Below are positions 50,239 through 58,789 of a DNA stretch of 64,000 nucleotides, piece after piece; the first letter of the stretch is position 1; each line of letters begins with the position of its first letter. Origin of the DNA: Bradyrhizobium sp. CB1015 (lineage in GTDB: Bacteria > Pseudomonadota > Alphaproteobacteria > Rhizobiales > Xanthobacteraceae); assembly GCF_025200925.1 (NCBI RefSeq), contig NZ_CP104174.1, positions 2,232,001 to 2,296,000 on the forward strand, written 5' to 3'. The notes under the pieces are model-generated. The model was given only the letters and a program-made list of their open reading frames with translations, did not search any database and was not told the DNA's origin. The position numbers and the translations under genes are program-made.

Positions 50239-50540
50239 GGCGCCGACTCCATGGTTGGCGCGCGCCGGCGCTCGCGTGAGATCGTGACGGCGGGGTTCAC
50301 CATCTCTTGGTCCGCTTGACCAGAGAATGTGATGAGACCGTCAACTGCCGCCTCGATCTGAAAACGGCGGATGCCGATGTCCCGCAGTGCGCGGTCGTCG
50401 AGATCGTGAAGGCAGGCAATGGCGGTCCGCCGGCCGAGATAGCCCGCGAGTCTCTCGCAAGCGCCGGCAAGCAGCCGAGATGCGATCCCGGACCCCTTGA
50501 TGGCAGCAGGAAGGATGATCGTCGAGACTATCGCAGGCAT
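50229..50540 (-). CDS. DUF1127-domain protein
   Basis: This is a 103-aa protein. The C-terminal half is a DUF1127 domain: YLGRRTAIACLHDLDDRALR then DIGIRRFQIEAAVDG. In other alphaproteobacteria small DUF1127 proteins influence RNA turnover and phosphate, carbon or stress adaptation. The ATG at 50540 is adopted. The frame extends upstream without family content. It overlaps the TSUP transporter gene and is probably cotranscribed with it. Confidence 0.75.
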   Translation of the reverse strand: MPAIVSTIILPAAIKGSGIASRLLAGACERLAGYLGRRTAIACLHDLDDRALRDIGIRRFQIEAAVDGLITFSGQADQEMVNPAVTISRERRRAPTMESAPWS

Positions 50541-50685
50541 TTTGGATCCAATGCTCCGAGGCGAGATTTCAATGCTCCGGGGGAGGGGCTTCACGGCCGG
50601 CACTGATAGCGGCTCGTGATTTGGTTCTGAACGCCGGCCCAGGTCGAGTAGAATGTTCCGATACAATACTCGGTGCAATCGAAAC

Positions 50686-50702
50686 ATTGTACGGAGTACA
50701 AT
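50686..50702. promoter_or_regulatory. Palindromic operator-like site upstream of DUF1127-TSUP
   Basis: ATTGTACGGAGTACAAT has perfect 7-bp arms around GGA. A related TACAAT/ATTGT pair lies ~20 bp to the left. The site is ~145 bp upstream of the DUF1127 start and looks like a repressor operator (TetR or GntR size). No cognate regulator is obvious next to it. Confidence 0.5.
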
Positions 50703-50779
50703 TTCAAGCTTCGGCTGAGGCGGATTGTCAGAGCCGGCCGACACGGAAGCCCAGCGGTCCACGCAATGGCGGCCGACAC

Positions 50780-50920
50780 TCAGTCCTCCGCCGAATTTGG
50801 AATCATCCACGCCGAAACCGTCTGCCAGACGCCGTCGCTCGATTTGCGCTGATACGTGACGAAGTCGGCGTCGTCGCTGTACTGGATTTCGTACCGATAG
50901 GATTCGAGATGCCTTGTCAT
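50780..50920 (-). CDS. Small soluble protein (46 aa) of unknown function
   Basis: The ATG at 50920 has AGGAG 6 bp upstream and opens MTRHLESYRYEIQYSDDADF then VTYQRKSSDGVWQTVSAWMI. The protein is compact, with mixed polar and aromatic residues, no signal and no membrane segment. I recognise no named family, but the strong ribosome site and non-repetitive composition favour a real gene. Confidence 0.6.
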   Translation of the reverse strand: MTRHLESYRYEIQYSDDADFVTYQRKSSDGVWQTVSAWMIPNSAED

Positions 50921-51105
50921 TGAACTCTCCTGTGTTGAGACGGCGCTTCTCGCGTCATCATCCAAAAACATCGATTGGAAAGCCCGCTTCAGAAAGGGCC
51001 ATAGATGGAAAGGGTCCTTCCAGGCAGCGGAAGGCTCGCTCGAATGGCCAACCGGATCATCTCAGGCGATGCCGCCTTCCGCCGTCCGGGGCGATATGGC
51101 AAGAT

Positions 51106-51122
51106 CGGGAGGTATCCTCCCG
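51106..51122. promoter_or_regulatory. 17-bp palindrome upstream of a LysR gene
   Basis: CGGGAGG and CCTCCCG are perfect arms around TAT, ending 18 bp before the ATG of the LysR gene at 51141. It may be an autoregulatory site, or a structure in the leader that masks the GGAGG-like sequences. Confidence 0.45.
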
Positions 51123-51140
51123 AATTTTGGAAGGGATCCG

Positions 51141-52037
51141 ATGGATCGCCTGGAAGCGATGTCGACCTTTCTGACCGTGGTCGAGCAGGGCAGCTTGTCC
51201 GCCGCGGCGCGTCGGTTGAAAACGCCACTCACAACAGTCAGTCGCAACGTATCCGAGCTCGAGGCTCACCTGCGGACCAAACTCTTCAACCGGTCGAGCC
51301 GGCAGCTGGTGTTGACGGATGCAGGCACGTCCTACGTTGCGGCTTGCAAGCGCATTCTCAACGATGTGAGCGAAGCGGAGCGTACCGCCTCCGGGGAGTA
51401 CACCACGCCGACGGGCGAGCTGGCCGTGACCACCCCGCTGGGCCTTGGGCGCATCATTCTGATGCCGATCATCGCGGACTTCCTCAAGACCTATCCGGAC
51501 ATCAAGGTCAGGATGATCCCCACCGATCAGAAGCTGAGCCTGGCCCAGGAGCAAATCGACGTTGCGGTGCGCATCGGCGAGTTGCCGGATTCGAGCCTGG
51601 TCGCGCTACGGCTCGGCAGGACGCGCCGAGTGGTGTGCGCCAGTCCCGCTTATCTGGCGGCGCGCGGAACGCCGCGTACGCCTGAAGATCTGGCCGGACA
51701 TGATTGCATCAGCTATCCCGGCTTCTCGCCACCCGACGTCTGGACATTCGTCAGAGGCAAGGCGACCATCGCGGCGCCGGTGCATACGCGGCTCATTGTG
51801 GGCAGCGCGGAAGCAGCTTGCACGGCAGCCCGCGCTGGCGTGGGAATTTGCATCGCCTTCGCTTACCAGCTCGAAGCTGCTCCCGAAGCAGGAGCATTGA
51901 GAACCGTGCTGGATGAATTCCAGCCACCGTCAATGCCGGTTAATCTCGTCTACACGGCCAACCGGTTTCTGCCGATCAAGGTGAGAGTATTCCTGGACTT
52001 TGCAGCACCGCGGCTGAAGCGAGCTTTCGCCGAGTAG
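51141..52037 (+). CDS. LysR-family transcriptional regulator
   Basis: This is a 298-aa protein starting MDRLEAMSTFLTVVEQGSLS, with winged helix AAARRLKTPLTTVSRNVSEL and a LysR effector domain (TGELAVTTPLGLGRIILMPI; AVRIGELPDSSLVALRLG). It resembles the subgroup that includes local regulators of SDR or quinone-reductase genes. The ATG at 51141 has AAGG 6 bp upstream and fits the family start; the in-frame ATG at 51069 lacks support. No divergent target is adjacent: the minus-strand 46-aa gene is 220 bp away. Confidence 0.93.
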   Translation: MDRLEAMSTFLTVVEQGSLSAAARRLKTPLTTVSRNVSELEAHLRTKLFNRSSRQLVLTDAGTSYVAACKRILNDVSEAERTASGEYTTPTGELAVTTPLGLGRIILMPIIADFLKTYPDIKVRMIPTDQKLSLAQEQIDVAVRIGELPDSSLVALRLGRTRRVVCASPAYLAARGTPRTPEDLAGHDCISYPGFSPPDVWTFVRGKATIAAPVHTRLIVGSAEAACTAARAGVGICIAFAYQLEAAPEAGALRTVLDEFQPPSMPVNLVYTANRFLPIKVRVFLDFAAPRLKRAFAE

Positions 52038-52178
52038 ATCCCGACAGTGTGAGCTCTGCTGTCGAGCTTCCAAAATCCGGAAGGATGACTCCCGGTTTCC
52101 CCGCCTGTTGACCCGGGCCTTTCGCCCCACCTCCCAGTCACGACCTGCCGGAAACGGCGTTACCAACTGGAGGCGAAT

Positions 52179-52361
52179 ATGGGTGAAGTCATCCAATTTA
52201 TCCCGAAGGCCGAGCGTGAACGGCTCCGCCTGATACGAGAAGCCCGCGCGATCTACGACAGCGTCTTCCCGCCGGGCGATCCGGTCAGCGGGCAGCCCGA
52301 CAGCGCACCGATCGTCATCAACGGAACCTGGATTCATCGGGGCGGCGAACCGTTGTCGTGA
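52179..52361 (+). CDS. Small soluble protein (60 aa) of unknown function
   Basis: The sequence is MGEVIQFIPKAERERLRLIR, EARAIYDSVFPPGDPVSGQP and a C-terminus VINGTWIHRGGEPLS. It has an amphipathic, charged helical N-terminal half and a Pro-rich middle. It has a ribosome site (GGAGG upstream) and normal codon use. I have the impression that similar small proteins are common in rhizobia, but I can name no family or role. Confidence 0.65.
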   Translation: MGEVIQFIPKAERERLRLIREARAIYDSVFPPGDPVSGQPDSAPIVINGTWIHRGGEPLS

Positions 52362-52408
52362 TCCACGACTTCGCCGTGTTCGATCGCCAATCATTAGGAG
52401 CAATCGTC

Positions 52409-52735
52409 ATGTCAATCCGCAACACGCTTTTCGCCGCCGCATTCGGTATCGCTTCTCTGACGGCGGCCCACGCAGAAGGGCTGCGTCCCATTGAGGCCAA
52501 GAGCATTAACCTCGGCCGGATATCGGGGGTCGCCTACTACACCGTCGAGCGCGATGGATTTCGCGTGGTCGCCACTCTGGCGCAAGGCGAGACAGGAACA
52601 CCGTTCCGCGTCGTATCTCTTCTCACACCTGGTCAGCGCCTGCTGCTCTCGACACCGCAGCCAGCGGGCGTGATCGAAATCAGCCGGGAAGGGGACAGCG
52701 TGCTCGTTCGCAAACTGAACACAGCCTCGAACTGA
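52409..52735 (+). CDS. Small exported protein (108 aa)
   Basis: The ATG at 52409 has AGGAG 8 bp upstream. A signal peptide (RNTLFAAAFGIASLTAAHA) is followed by a mature ~85-residue domain containing SINLGRISGVAYYTVERDGF and RVVATLAQGETGTPFRVVSL. It looks like a compact beta protein secreted to the periplasm. I recognise no family. It lies between a small cytoplasmic protein gene and a SRPBCC-like gene on the same strand. Confidence 0.7.
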   Translation: MSIRNTLFAAAFGIASLTAAHAEGLRPIEAKSINLGRISGVAYYTVERDGFRVVATLAQGETGTPFRVVSLLTPGQRLLLSTPQPAGVIEISREGDSVLVRKLNTASN

Positions 52736-52788
52736 ACCCGAGTTGAACGGCTGCGCTCACCAAGGAGCACGGCCAAGGAAAACTGCAT

Positions 52789-53274
52789 ATGTCGACCATC
52801 CACCTTCATCGAACCACCACGGCGACGCCCGAGCAGTACGTCGCCGGCCTGACTGATTTCGGGCCTGGTCGCTCGAAGCTCTTTAGCAACAGCGCCGATG
52901 CGTATCTCAAGGTGCATCACTGGGGCGACTCCTTCGCCGATGTCACGGAAGGTTCGGGCGGAATCTGGGAGCGCCTGGATTATGACTGGTCTGATCCTGA
53001 CCGCGTCGTCCTCACGACAACCGACTCCAACGTGTGGGGTGGTGCCTCGCGTCACACCTACACCTTTACGCGTAAATCCGACGGCACGGCCAACATTGAT
53101 GTGGTCGTGATACGCGACGGCAAAAACCTGATGGGGCGGCTGCTCGGCTTCGTGCTCGGGACCATCGGCAGGGGTGTTCTGGAGAAGGCGTTTGAAAACT
53201 CCGTAAAGGCCATCGAAGCCCGGAACAGCAGGGCTGGACGCCCAGACCCAGACATTTCCGACCTCGCCGCTTAA
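52789..53274 (+). CDS. SRPBCC-fold (polyketide cyclase-like) protein
   Basis: This 161-aa protein has the START/SRPBCC-like pattern: an N-terminal strand and helix TTTATPEQYVAGLTDFGPGR, core strands ADVTEGSGGIWERLDYDWSD and DRVVLTTTDSNVWGGASRHT, and a long C-terminal helix (RGVLEKAFENSVKAIEARN). These folds bind hydrophobic ligands. The assignment is from overall pattern, not a catalytic motif. It is followed closely by the large LuxR-type regulator gene on the same strand. Confidence 0.65.
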   Translation: MSTIHLHRTTTATPEQYVAGLTDFGPGRSKLFSNSADAYLKVHHWGDSFADVTEGSGGIWERLDYDWSDPDRVVLTTTDSNVWGGASRHTYTFTRKSDGTANIDVVVIRDGKNLMGRLLGFVLGTIGRGVLEKAFENSVKAIEARNSRAGRPDPDISDLAA

Positions 53275-53377
53275 GCAGTTGGCTAGCACCCCGATGCTCT
53301 CGTTGCCGGCGCATGGTAGGATGTTGCCCAGAGTTCTGGTTGAGAGATCACCCCAACGGACTGCTCCGGAACCGGCA

Positions 53378-56182
53378 ATGGTGAAACGGCTGAAGGAAAC
53401 TGCGCCACCGCAGCGAAATCAGCGCGCGCGGGCCCCGCGCTCCGGGCGGCCGTCCTTGCTTGGCCGAGAAGTCGAACTTGCTCTCATCGATCAGCTTCTC
53501 GATAAGATCCATGACGGAGGAGCTACTCTCTTTATCAGCGGGGCACCGGGAATTGGAAAATCAGCGCTGCTCGAGGAGGCCAAACACAGGGCCCGTGAAC
53601 GGGACATCGTCGTGCTGGGCATGACCGGCGTGCTCGCTGAAGTTAATCTGGCGTTTGCCGGACTTCAGCAGGCATTGCGTCCACTCATGAAGCTGGCAAA
53701 GGCTTTGCCGCCCCGCCAGCAGTCTGCCTTGCTGAATGCGTTCGGCCTGGGCGAGAAAGCTCCTGAACCACCCGATGTCTGGCTGGTCGCGCTTTCGACA
53801 CTGACGCTGCTCACCGAGAGCGCAACTCACAAACCGATCCTGCTGGTCGTTGACGATGCGCAATGGCTGGATGAAGCGACGCGTGACGTGCTGTCGTTTG
53901 TCTCTCGGCGCCTGAGTTCGGATTCGATCGTTCTGCTACTCGCTCTACGAGAGGGTTTTTCTCTTCCATTTGGTGACGCCGACACATTGCGGCATGTCGT
54001 TTCTGCGCTCAGCGAAGTCGATGCGGCCCGCCTGCTCGACATCCGGGCCCCTGGCCTTTCCGGGAAGCTGCGCGACCGCTTTCTCAAGGAAGCCGCCGGC
54101 AATCCATTGGCGTTGGTAGAGTTGCCGCACAGCTTGCGAACTGAGGACGATGGGGAAGCTCCATGGCTTCCCTTGACGGAGCGACTTGAACGCACCTTCT
54201 CCAGCCGCTTGTCCGGCCTTCCGGGCGCCACTCAGATGCTGTTGAACGTTGCCGCTGAAAACGACGGAACGTCTCTCCACGAAATCCTGCGGGCCGGCGA
54301 AGTTCTGCTGACCCAGAATATCGGTGTCGAGGCCCTTGCGCCCGCCGTCTCCGCCCAGCTGATCGATCTCGATGCAATGCAGGTGCGGTTTCGACACCCG
54401 CTCGTGCGATCCGCTATCCATCAAGCCGCCGACGTCGCAACGCGCCAAAGGGTTCATTCCGCGCTCGCGGCGATCATCGAGGATCAGGACCGCCGACTTT
54501 GGCATCGTGCTGCGGCGACTGTGGGGCCCGACGATGACCTGGCCGCCGAGCTCGATCTCATGGCGAACCGTGCGCAGAGCCGGGGCGCCAACACCATGGC
54601 CATCGAGGTTCTGCAGATCGCGGCAAAGCTGAGCAGCACGGCGCAGGCCAGGAGAGAACGTTTTTTGCAGGCCGCTGAGATTGCAACCGACCTCGGACGG
54701 CCAGGGTTGCTGGAGCACCTGTTGCGGGGGGCCGAGGTGGAGCCGTCGGATAAGCTGGGCATCGCCCGGGTCGGCTGGTGCCGCGAGATGAGTCAACCGC
54801 TCATGGTCGTTGATATCGGCAAGATTTCCGCGCTTGTAAATCTTGCTGACCAGGCGCGCGCGGCTGGCGCGAAGGATTTGGCGAGCAATCTTCTCTGGCG
54901 AGCGGCGCAACGCTGCTGGTGGAGCAACGCGAGCAGCGAGCTTCGCGCGAGCGTCCTCACCGGGGCAAGATCACTCGAGTTGTCGGAGCTCGACCCACGC
55001 GGCATCGCCATATCCGCCTATTCCGAGCCGCTTCGACGAAGCAGCGAGGTATACGCGGGGCTGAAGTTGCTTTCGCAAAAGGGCAGCCACGAACCGCATG
55101 TTGCGCGAATCCTGGGAAGCACTGCGAACGTCATCGGCGCGTTTGACCTTGGCGTAAGTTTCCTGGCTGAGTCCACCGCGGGGCTGCGCAAACAGGCGCG
55201 AATCGGCAATTTGGCGCGTGCGTTGTTCGCTCAGGCATGGGCTGAAATGGAAGTCGGCGATTGGATCGGGGCGAGGCGAGAAGCTGAGGAAGCCGCCCGT
55301 TTTGCCGAGGAGACCGGATCAGCTGTATGGACGGCAGCGGCCACGATCGTGAAAGCGCAGCTTGCGGGCATGCAGGGCAGGCTTGAGCAGGCCGAGACAT
55401 ATGCGATGGAAGCCGAGCGCCTGGTCTTGTCGACTGGCGCCAGTTTCCTGCTAGCGATGCTGCAATTGGGGCGCGGCATAACGGCCATCGGTGCCGGTCG
55501 GCATTTGGAGGCCTTCGAGCACCTGCGGCGCCTGTTTGCGCCGGCCGATCCAGCTTTCAACTCTGGCCTGCAATTCTTTGCGCTGGCCGACTTTGTCGAA
55601 GCGGCCGTCTATTCCGATCATTCGCAGGATGCGCGAAAGCTGATCGATGAGGTCGAGCGCGTATCCGCTCCGGATCCGGTGCCGTGGGTCGCAACGATGT
55701 TATGCTACGGTAAGGCGCTGATCGCGACAAATGAGGAGGCAGAGCAATACTTCCTGAAGGGGCTTGGGCCGGCTGCAAAGAATTGGCCCTTCCTGCGAGG
55801 GCGCCTGCTGCTCGGTTACGGCGCGTGGCTTCGCCGACAGCGCCGCTCTTCCGATGCGCGGGCGCCGCTGCGTCAGGCCCGCGATATCTTCGACGCGCTC
55901 GGCGCTTCGCCCTGGAGCGATCGCGCCCGGGAGGAGTTGCGCGCAGCCGGCGAGGCAAGCCTTCGCCGGACAGCACAGGTTTGGGAAAGTCTGACCCCAC
56001 AGGAACTGCACATCGCACAGCTCGCGGCCCAGGGGCATTCGAACAAGATTATCGGAGCCAGACTCTATCTGTCTCATCGGACCGTCGGCTACCATCTGCA
56101 GCGGGTCTTTTCGAAGATTGGGATCACCTCGCGGTCCGGCCTGTCGTCCGTTCTGGCTACAGCCGGTAATACGGCCCAGTGA
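53378..56182 (+). CDS. Large LuxR-family ATPase regulator (LAL/MalT type)
   Basis: This is a ~934-aa protein from ATG 53378; ATGs at 53294 and 53321 or a TTG at 53279 are alternatives. The N-terminal NTPase domain has Walker A SGAPGIGKSALLEEAK and Walker B ILLVVDDAQWLDEATRD. A long helical TPR-like middle follows, and the C-terminal LuxR helix-turn-helix is LTPQELHIAQLAAQGHSNKI then YLSHRTVGYHLQRVFSKIGI. LAL regulators use ATP and a ligand to switch on target genes. The preceding SRPBCC gene, which may bind a ligand, is cotranscribed or nearly so. Confidence 0.9.
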   Translation: MVKRLKETAPPQRNQRARAPRSGRPSLLGREVELALIDQLLDKIHDGGATLFISGAPGIGKSALLEEAKHRARERDIVVLGMTGVLAEVNLAFAGLQQALRPLMKLAKALPPRQQSALLNAFGLGEKAPEPPDVWLVALSTLTLLTESATHKPILLVVDDAQWLDEATRDVLSFVSRRLSSDSIVLLLALREGFSLPFGDADTLRHVVSALSEVDAARLLDIRAPGLSGKLRDRFLKEAAGNPLALVELPHSLRTEDDGEAPWLPLTERLERTFSSRLSGLPGATQMLLNVAAENDGTSLHEILRAGEVLLTQNIGVEALAPAVSAQLIDLDAMQVRFRHPLVRSAIHQAADVATRQRVHSALAAIIEDQDRRLWHRAAATVGPDDDLAAELDLMANRAQSRGANTMAIEVLQIAAKLSSTAQARRERFLQAAEIATDLGRPGLLEHLLRGAEVEPSDKLGIARVGWCREMSQPLMVVDIGKISALVNLADQARAAGAKDLASNLLWRAAQRCWWSNASSELRASVLTGARSLELSELDPRGIAISAYSEPLRRSSEVYAGLKLLSQKGSHEPHVARILGSTANVIGAFDLGVSFLAESTAGLRKQARIGNLARALFAQAWAEMEVGDWIGARREAEEAARFAEETGSAVWTAAATIVKAQLAGMQGRLEQAETYAMEAERLVLSTGASFLLAMLQLGRGITAIGAGRHLEAFEHLRRLFAPADPAFNSGLQFFALADFVEAAVYSDHSQDARKLIDEVERVSAPDPVPWVATMLCYGKALIATNEEAEQYFLKGLGPAAKNWPFLRGRLLLGYGAWLRRQRRSSDARAPLRQARDIFDALGASPWSDRAREELRAAGEASLRRTAQVWESLTPQELHIAQLAAQGHSNKIIGARLYLSHRTVGYHLQRVFSKIGITSRSGLSSVLATAGNTAQ

Positions 56183-56283
56183 CCGGGTCTGTCATCGGAC
56201 TGGTCATTTGACGGATGCCGCCCGCGCCCTCCGACATCTACCTTCCATGCGTGCAAACCTGCGACGAATGGTAGGAGGCCGCC

Positions 56284-57285
56284 TTGGACATCAGATTGGA
56301 ACAGCCGCCCGCTGTGAACCGAAATGAACCGCAGCCTTGTTGTCACTCCTGGACGGCTGGTGGCCAGACCAAACTGGTATTGTCTTCGAAAAATCGTGGC
56401 TGGTCGTGCTTGTCGGCGGAAATGCGGTACGTTGGAAAGGGCGTGATTCCCTGGCGCGGTGCGCTGTCCGACATCGAAGTTTGCGTCGACGTGTGCGGCA
56501 ATGGGTCGCTGGTCACACGGTGCGCCTCCACGATCCAGGACTCGACTGTCGCCCTCCAGAATACTGTTTGGCTCACTCCTCCGAGCTGGAATGAGGGTTC
56601 CATCGCGATCGCCGGCGATCTGCCCGAGATCATGCATATTCATCTTCCCCCAAGCCAATTCACCCCGGGCAGGCTGGGCCTCCACGTCGACAAATCCGTG
56701 ATCGGCGCGCTGAGATATGACAACGCATTCCGGGATCCGCTGCTGGGCGAGATCGCCCGCGCCCTTGCGTCAGAACTGCAGGATGAGACCTCGGCCGGCA
56801 GGCTGCTGGTTGAATCCTTGGCCAACAGCATGGCGGCCAGGCTCGTTCAAACGCACTCCGGTGCACCGACAAGCCAGCCCACTGTCTCTGCTTCAAAGGA
56901 AGGCCTAGATCGTCGCAGGCTGGCCCGTGTGCTGGATTACGTCGAGGCAAACCTGGAAGGCGATCTTACTCTTGATGGCATGGCTTCGATCGCCTGTCTG
57001 AGCCGATACCATTTTGCCCGCGCCTTCAAGCAGGCCGTCGGACATTCTCCTCATCGCTATGTCAGCATCAGGCGCCTTGATCGCGCGAAAGCCCTGTTGA
57101 TGCAAGGTGATCGATCGTTGGTGGATATTGCGCTGGCGCTCAGCTTTTCCGACCAAGCCAGTTTCACACGCGCATTCAGCCAGGCAACAGGACGGGCGCC
57201 CGGCCAATATCGCCGCGAGTTCGGCTCGCGACAACACGATTTTTCGCCAGCTGATATCAGGCAGGCTCTTCCGGTGCTGGCGTGA
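56284..57285 (+). CDS. AraC-family transcriptional regulator (paralogue of 48353-49381)
   Basis: This is a 333-aa protein. Its TTG start at 56284 is supported by AGGAGG 5 bp upstream. The sensing half contains RGWSCLSAEMRYVGKGVIPW and IMHIHLPPSQFTPGRLGLHV. The DNA-binding half has DLTLDGMASIACLSRYHFAR and ALALSFSDQASFTRAFSQAT, ending DIRQALPVLA. It is a full-length paralogue of the AraC at 48353-49381. It is followed within 75 bp by promoter block S1 and the 90-aa protein gene, and S2 of the acyl-CoA operon lies 1.8 kb further. Confidence 0.92.
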   Translation: MDIRLEQPPAVNRNEPQPCCHSWTAGGQTKLVLSSKNRGWSCLSAEMRYVGKGVIPWRGALSDIEVCVDVCGNGSLVTRCASTIQDSTVALQNTVWLTPPSWNEGSIAIAGDLPEIMHIHLPPSQFTPGRLGLHVDKSVIGALRYDNAFRDPLLGEIARALASELQDETSAGRLLVESLANSMAARLVQTHSGAPTSQPTVSASKEGLDRRRLARVLDYVEANLEGDLTLDGMASIACLSRYHFARAFKQAVGHSPHRYVSIRRLDRAKALLMQGDRSLVDIALALSFSDQASFTRAFSQATGRAPGQYRREFGSRQHDFSPADIRQALPVLA

Positions 57286-57358
57286 ATCCGGAGGCCGCGT
57301 CATCACCACTCTCAAATACGCGCGGCCATCATCCAGCATCTGCATCTGTCTTCTTTGG

Positions 57359-57423
57359 CCAGCAACAAATGACAAAACGAAAGCATGTGACGCAAAGAAT
57401 TCGCTCGGTCCCTTAACTATGTT
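57359..57423 (+). promoter_or_regulatory. CAGCAACAAATGA-type promoter block (copy S1)
   Basis: The block CAGCAACAAATGACAAAACG then AAAGCATGTGACGCAAAG ends in AACTATGTTCGAT. It aligns with 59102-59169 over at least 65 bp; similarity to that copy extends upstream to ~57320 (GCGCGGCCAT). It lies 150 bp before the start of the 90-aa protein gene and directly after an AraC gene. Confidence 0.6.
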
Positions 57424-57509
57424 CGATCGCGACGAAGCAAGGCACACGAAACGTCCAGCGATTGCCTAGCGCCGACATCGAACGGCAACACAAACTGAGG
57501 AGTTCTGTG

Positions 57510-57782
57510 ATGAGCATCATAGATGCAAGCGCATTGTCAGGTTTCGTTCGCGAGACGGCTGAGTCGGCATCCGACTTCACCAGGGTCGTTCACAATTTGA
57601 TCATGGACGTGCGCGACAGCTACCGGCCCGAACTGCACTACATGCGCGGTCCCGGCCCAAAATGGCGGATCAAGCATCAACCCTGGCAGCGCTCCGGTTC
57701 TGAAGCGGCACCGTCGACCGGACACCATCAGCTGTCGCCAGTGTATGTACACCGTCTCGGGTCGACCAACCCCACCCGATAG
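57510..57782 (+). CDS. Small protein with RDSYRPELHYMRGPGPKWR core (90 aa)
   Basis: The sequence begins MSIIDASALSGFVRETAESA and continues SDFTRVVHNLIMDVRDSYRP then ELHYMRGPGPKWRIKHQPW, with a variable His/Ser/Pro-rich tail. The central ~50 residues are about 75% identical to the protein at 30720-30983, but the N- and C-termini differ. GAGGAG lies 7 bp before the ATG at 57510. It is soluble and basic. The family is unrecognised. Its promoter is of the CAGCAACAAATGA type, whereas the paralogue has the tandem-repeat type. Confidence 0.75.
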   Translation: MSIIDASALSGFVRETAESASDFTRVVHNLIMDVRDSYRPELHYMRGPGPKWRIKHQPWQRSGSEAAPSTGHHQLSPVYVHRLGSTNPTR

Positions 57783-57802
57783 GTGGTCGAGGTCATGCAA
57801 TC

Positions 57803-58789
57803 ATGTTCGTGATAGCCGTGTACCTGGTTGCGGTTTCGCTCCTCCTCAACCTGGCGAGAATTTCGAGAGCCGAATCCTCGGAGCGCACCCGCATCTCCGG
57901 TGGAGCCAATAATCGCACTCGCTGGACGGAAGTTCGGGGATGGATGCTGCTCGTTGGCGCCTTCCTTTGCATCGCATTGATGGCTGTGCTGAGCGGTTCG
58001 GTCTATGCCGGCGTCGCCCTCGAAGAACGCAAACTGCCGATGAAGTTCAGTTGGGTCGACTGCCAGCCGAATTGCCGGGGCTGGGTCAGCGCGACCGGTA
58101 TCGTGACCGACGACAGTCCGGGCGATTTTGATGAATTTGCTCGTGGACGACAACTCGGCGGCGCTACCATCGTGCTGGATTCCAGCGGCGGTTCAGTCAA
58201 TGCCTCGATCGCGCTTGGAAGGCGTTTCCGCGAGCTTGGGGCACTGACCACCGTCGGCGTCAGCGTTCAGACCAATACCGCCCAGAGTGCTCCTGCAGGT
58301 ATGGCACCCGTAGCCTATTGCGAATCGATGTGCGTGTTCCTTCTGCTGTCGGGCAAGACGCGTTACGTGCCCGAGACGGCCCATGTTCGGGTGCATCAGA
58401 TCTGGCTCGGCGACCGCGCCAATGACGCCAAGGCCGCAACCTACAGCGCGGAGGATCTGGTGATCGTAGAACGCGATATCGGGCGTCTCGCCAAGTACAC
58501 CTTCGATATGGGCGGCGCGGGCGATCTGTTGTCGCTGTCGCTGAGCGTGCCACCGTGGGAAGATCTGCATGAACTGTCTCGGGATGAATTGCGACTGACC
58601 AATCTCGTCACCACCGATAAGGTAGCTCGAGCGGGCGGTCCCGATGCAGCGATGGCCGAACTGATGCCCAAACCGGCGCAGGGTCGCATCGTAAGCAGCG
58701 CGGATGCGACTTCCCCGGAGCCGGCAAAACCTGTCAAGTCGGCCGAAGCTATGAGCCGCAAGGAGATGACTCCGCGTAGGCAAGAGTAG
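57803..58789 (+). CDS. ClpP-like periplasmic protein (COG3904 type)
   Basis: This is a 328-aa protein. A hydrophobic N-terminus (MFVIAVYLVAVSLLLNLARI) and a second helix (MLLVGAFLCIALMAVLSGSV) precede a ClpP/crotonase-like domain. Its elements are ATIVLDSSGGSVNASIALGR, AYCESMCVFLLLSG with the likely nucleophile Ser, and HVRVHQIWLGDR with the likely His. Such proteins are predicted envelope serine peptidases or their relatives. The ATG at 57944 would skip the first helix and is an alternative start. It begins 20 bp after the 90-aa gene and probably shares its promoter. Confidence 0.75.
   Translation: MFVIAVYLVAVSLLLNLARISRAESSERTRISGGANNRTRWTEVRGWMLLVGAFLCIALMAVLSGSVYAGVALEERKLPMKFSWVDCQPNCRGWVSATGIVTDDSPGDFDEFARGRQLGGATIVLDSSGGSVNASIALGRRFRELGALTTVGVSVQTNTAQSAPAGMAPVAYCESMCVFLLLSGKTRYVPETAHVRVHQIWLGDRANDAKAATYSAEDLVIVERDIGRLAKYTFDMGGAGDLLSLSLSVPPWEDLHELSRDELRLTNLVTTDKVARAGGPDAAMAELMPKPAQGRIVSSADATSPEPAKPVKSAEAMSRKEMTPRRQE

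Noticed and set aside
50591..50779. 62-codon minus-strand frame between DUF1127 and the 46-aa gene
   Set aside because: It covers the palindrome/promoter region, lacks a ribosome site and has unlikely composition.
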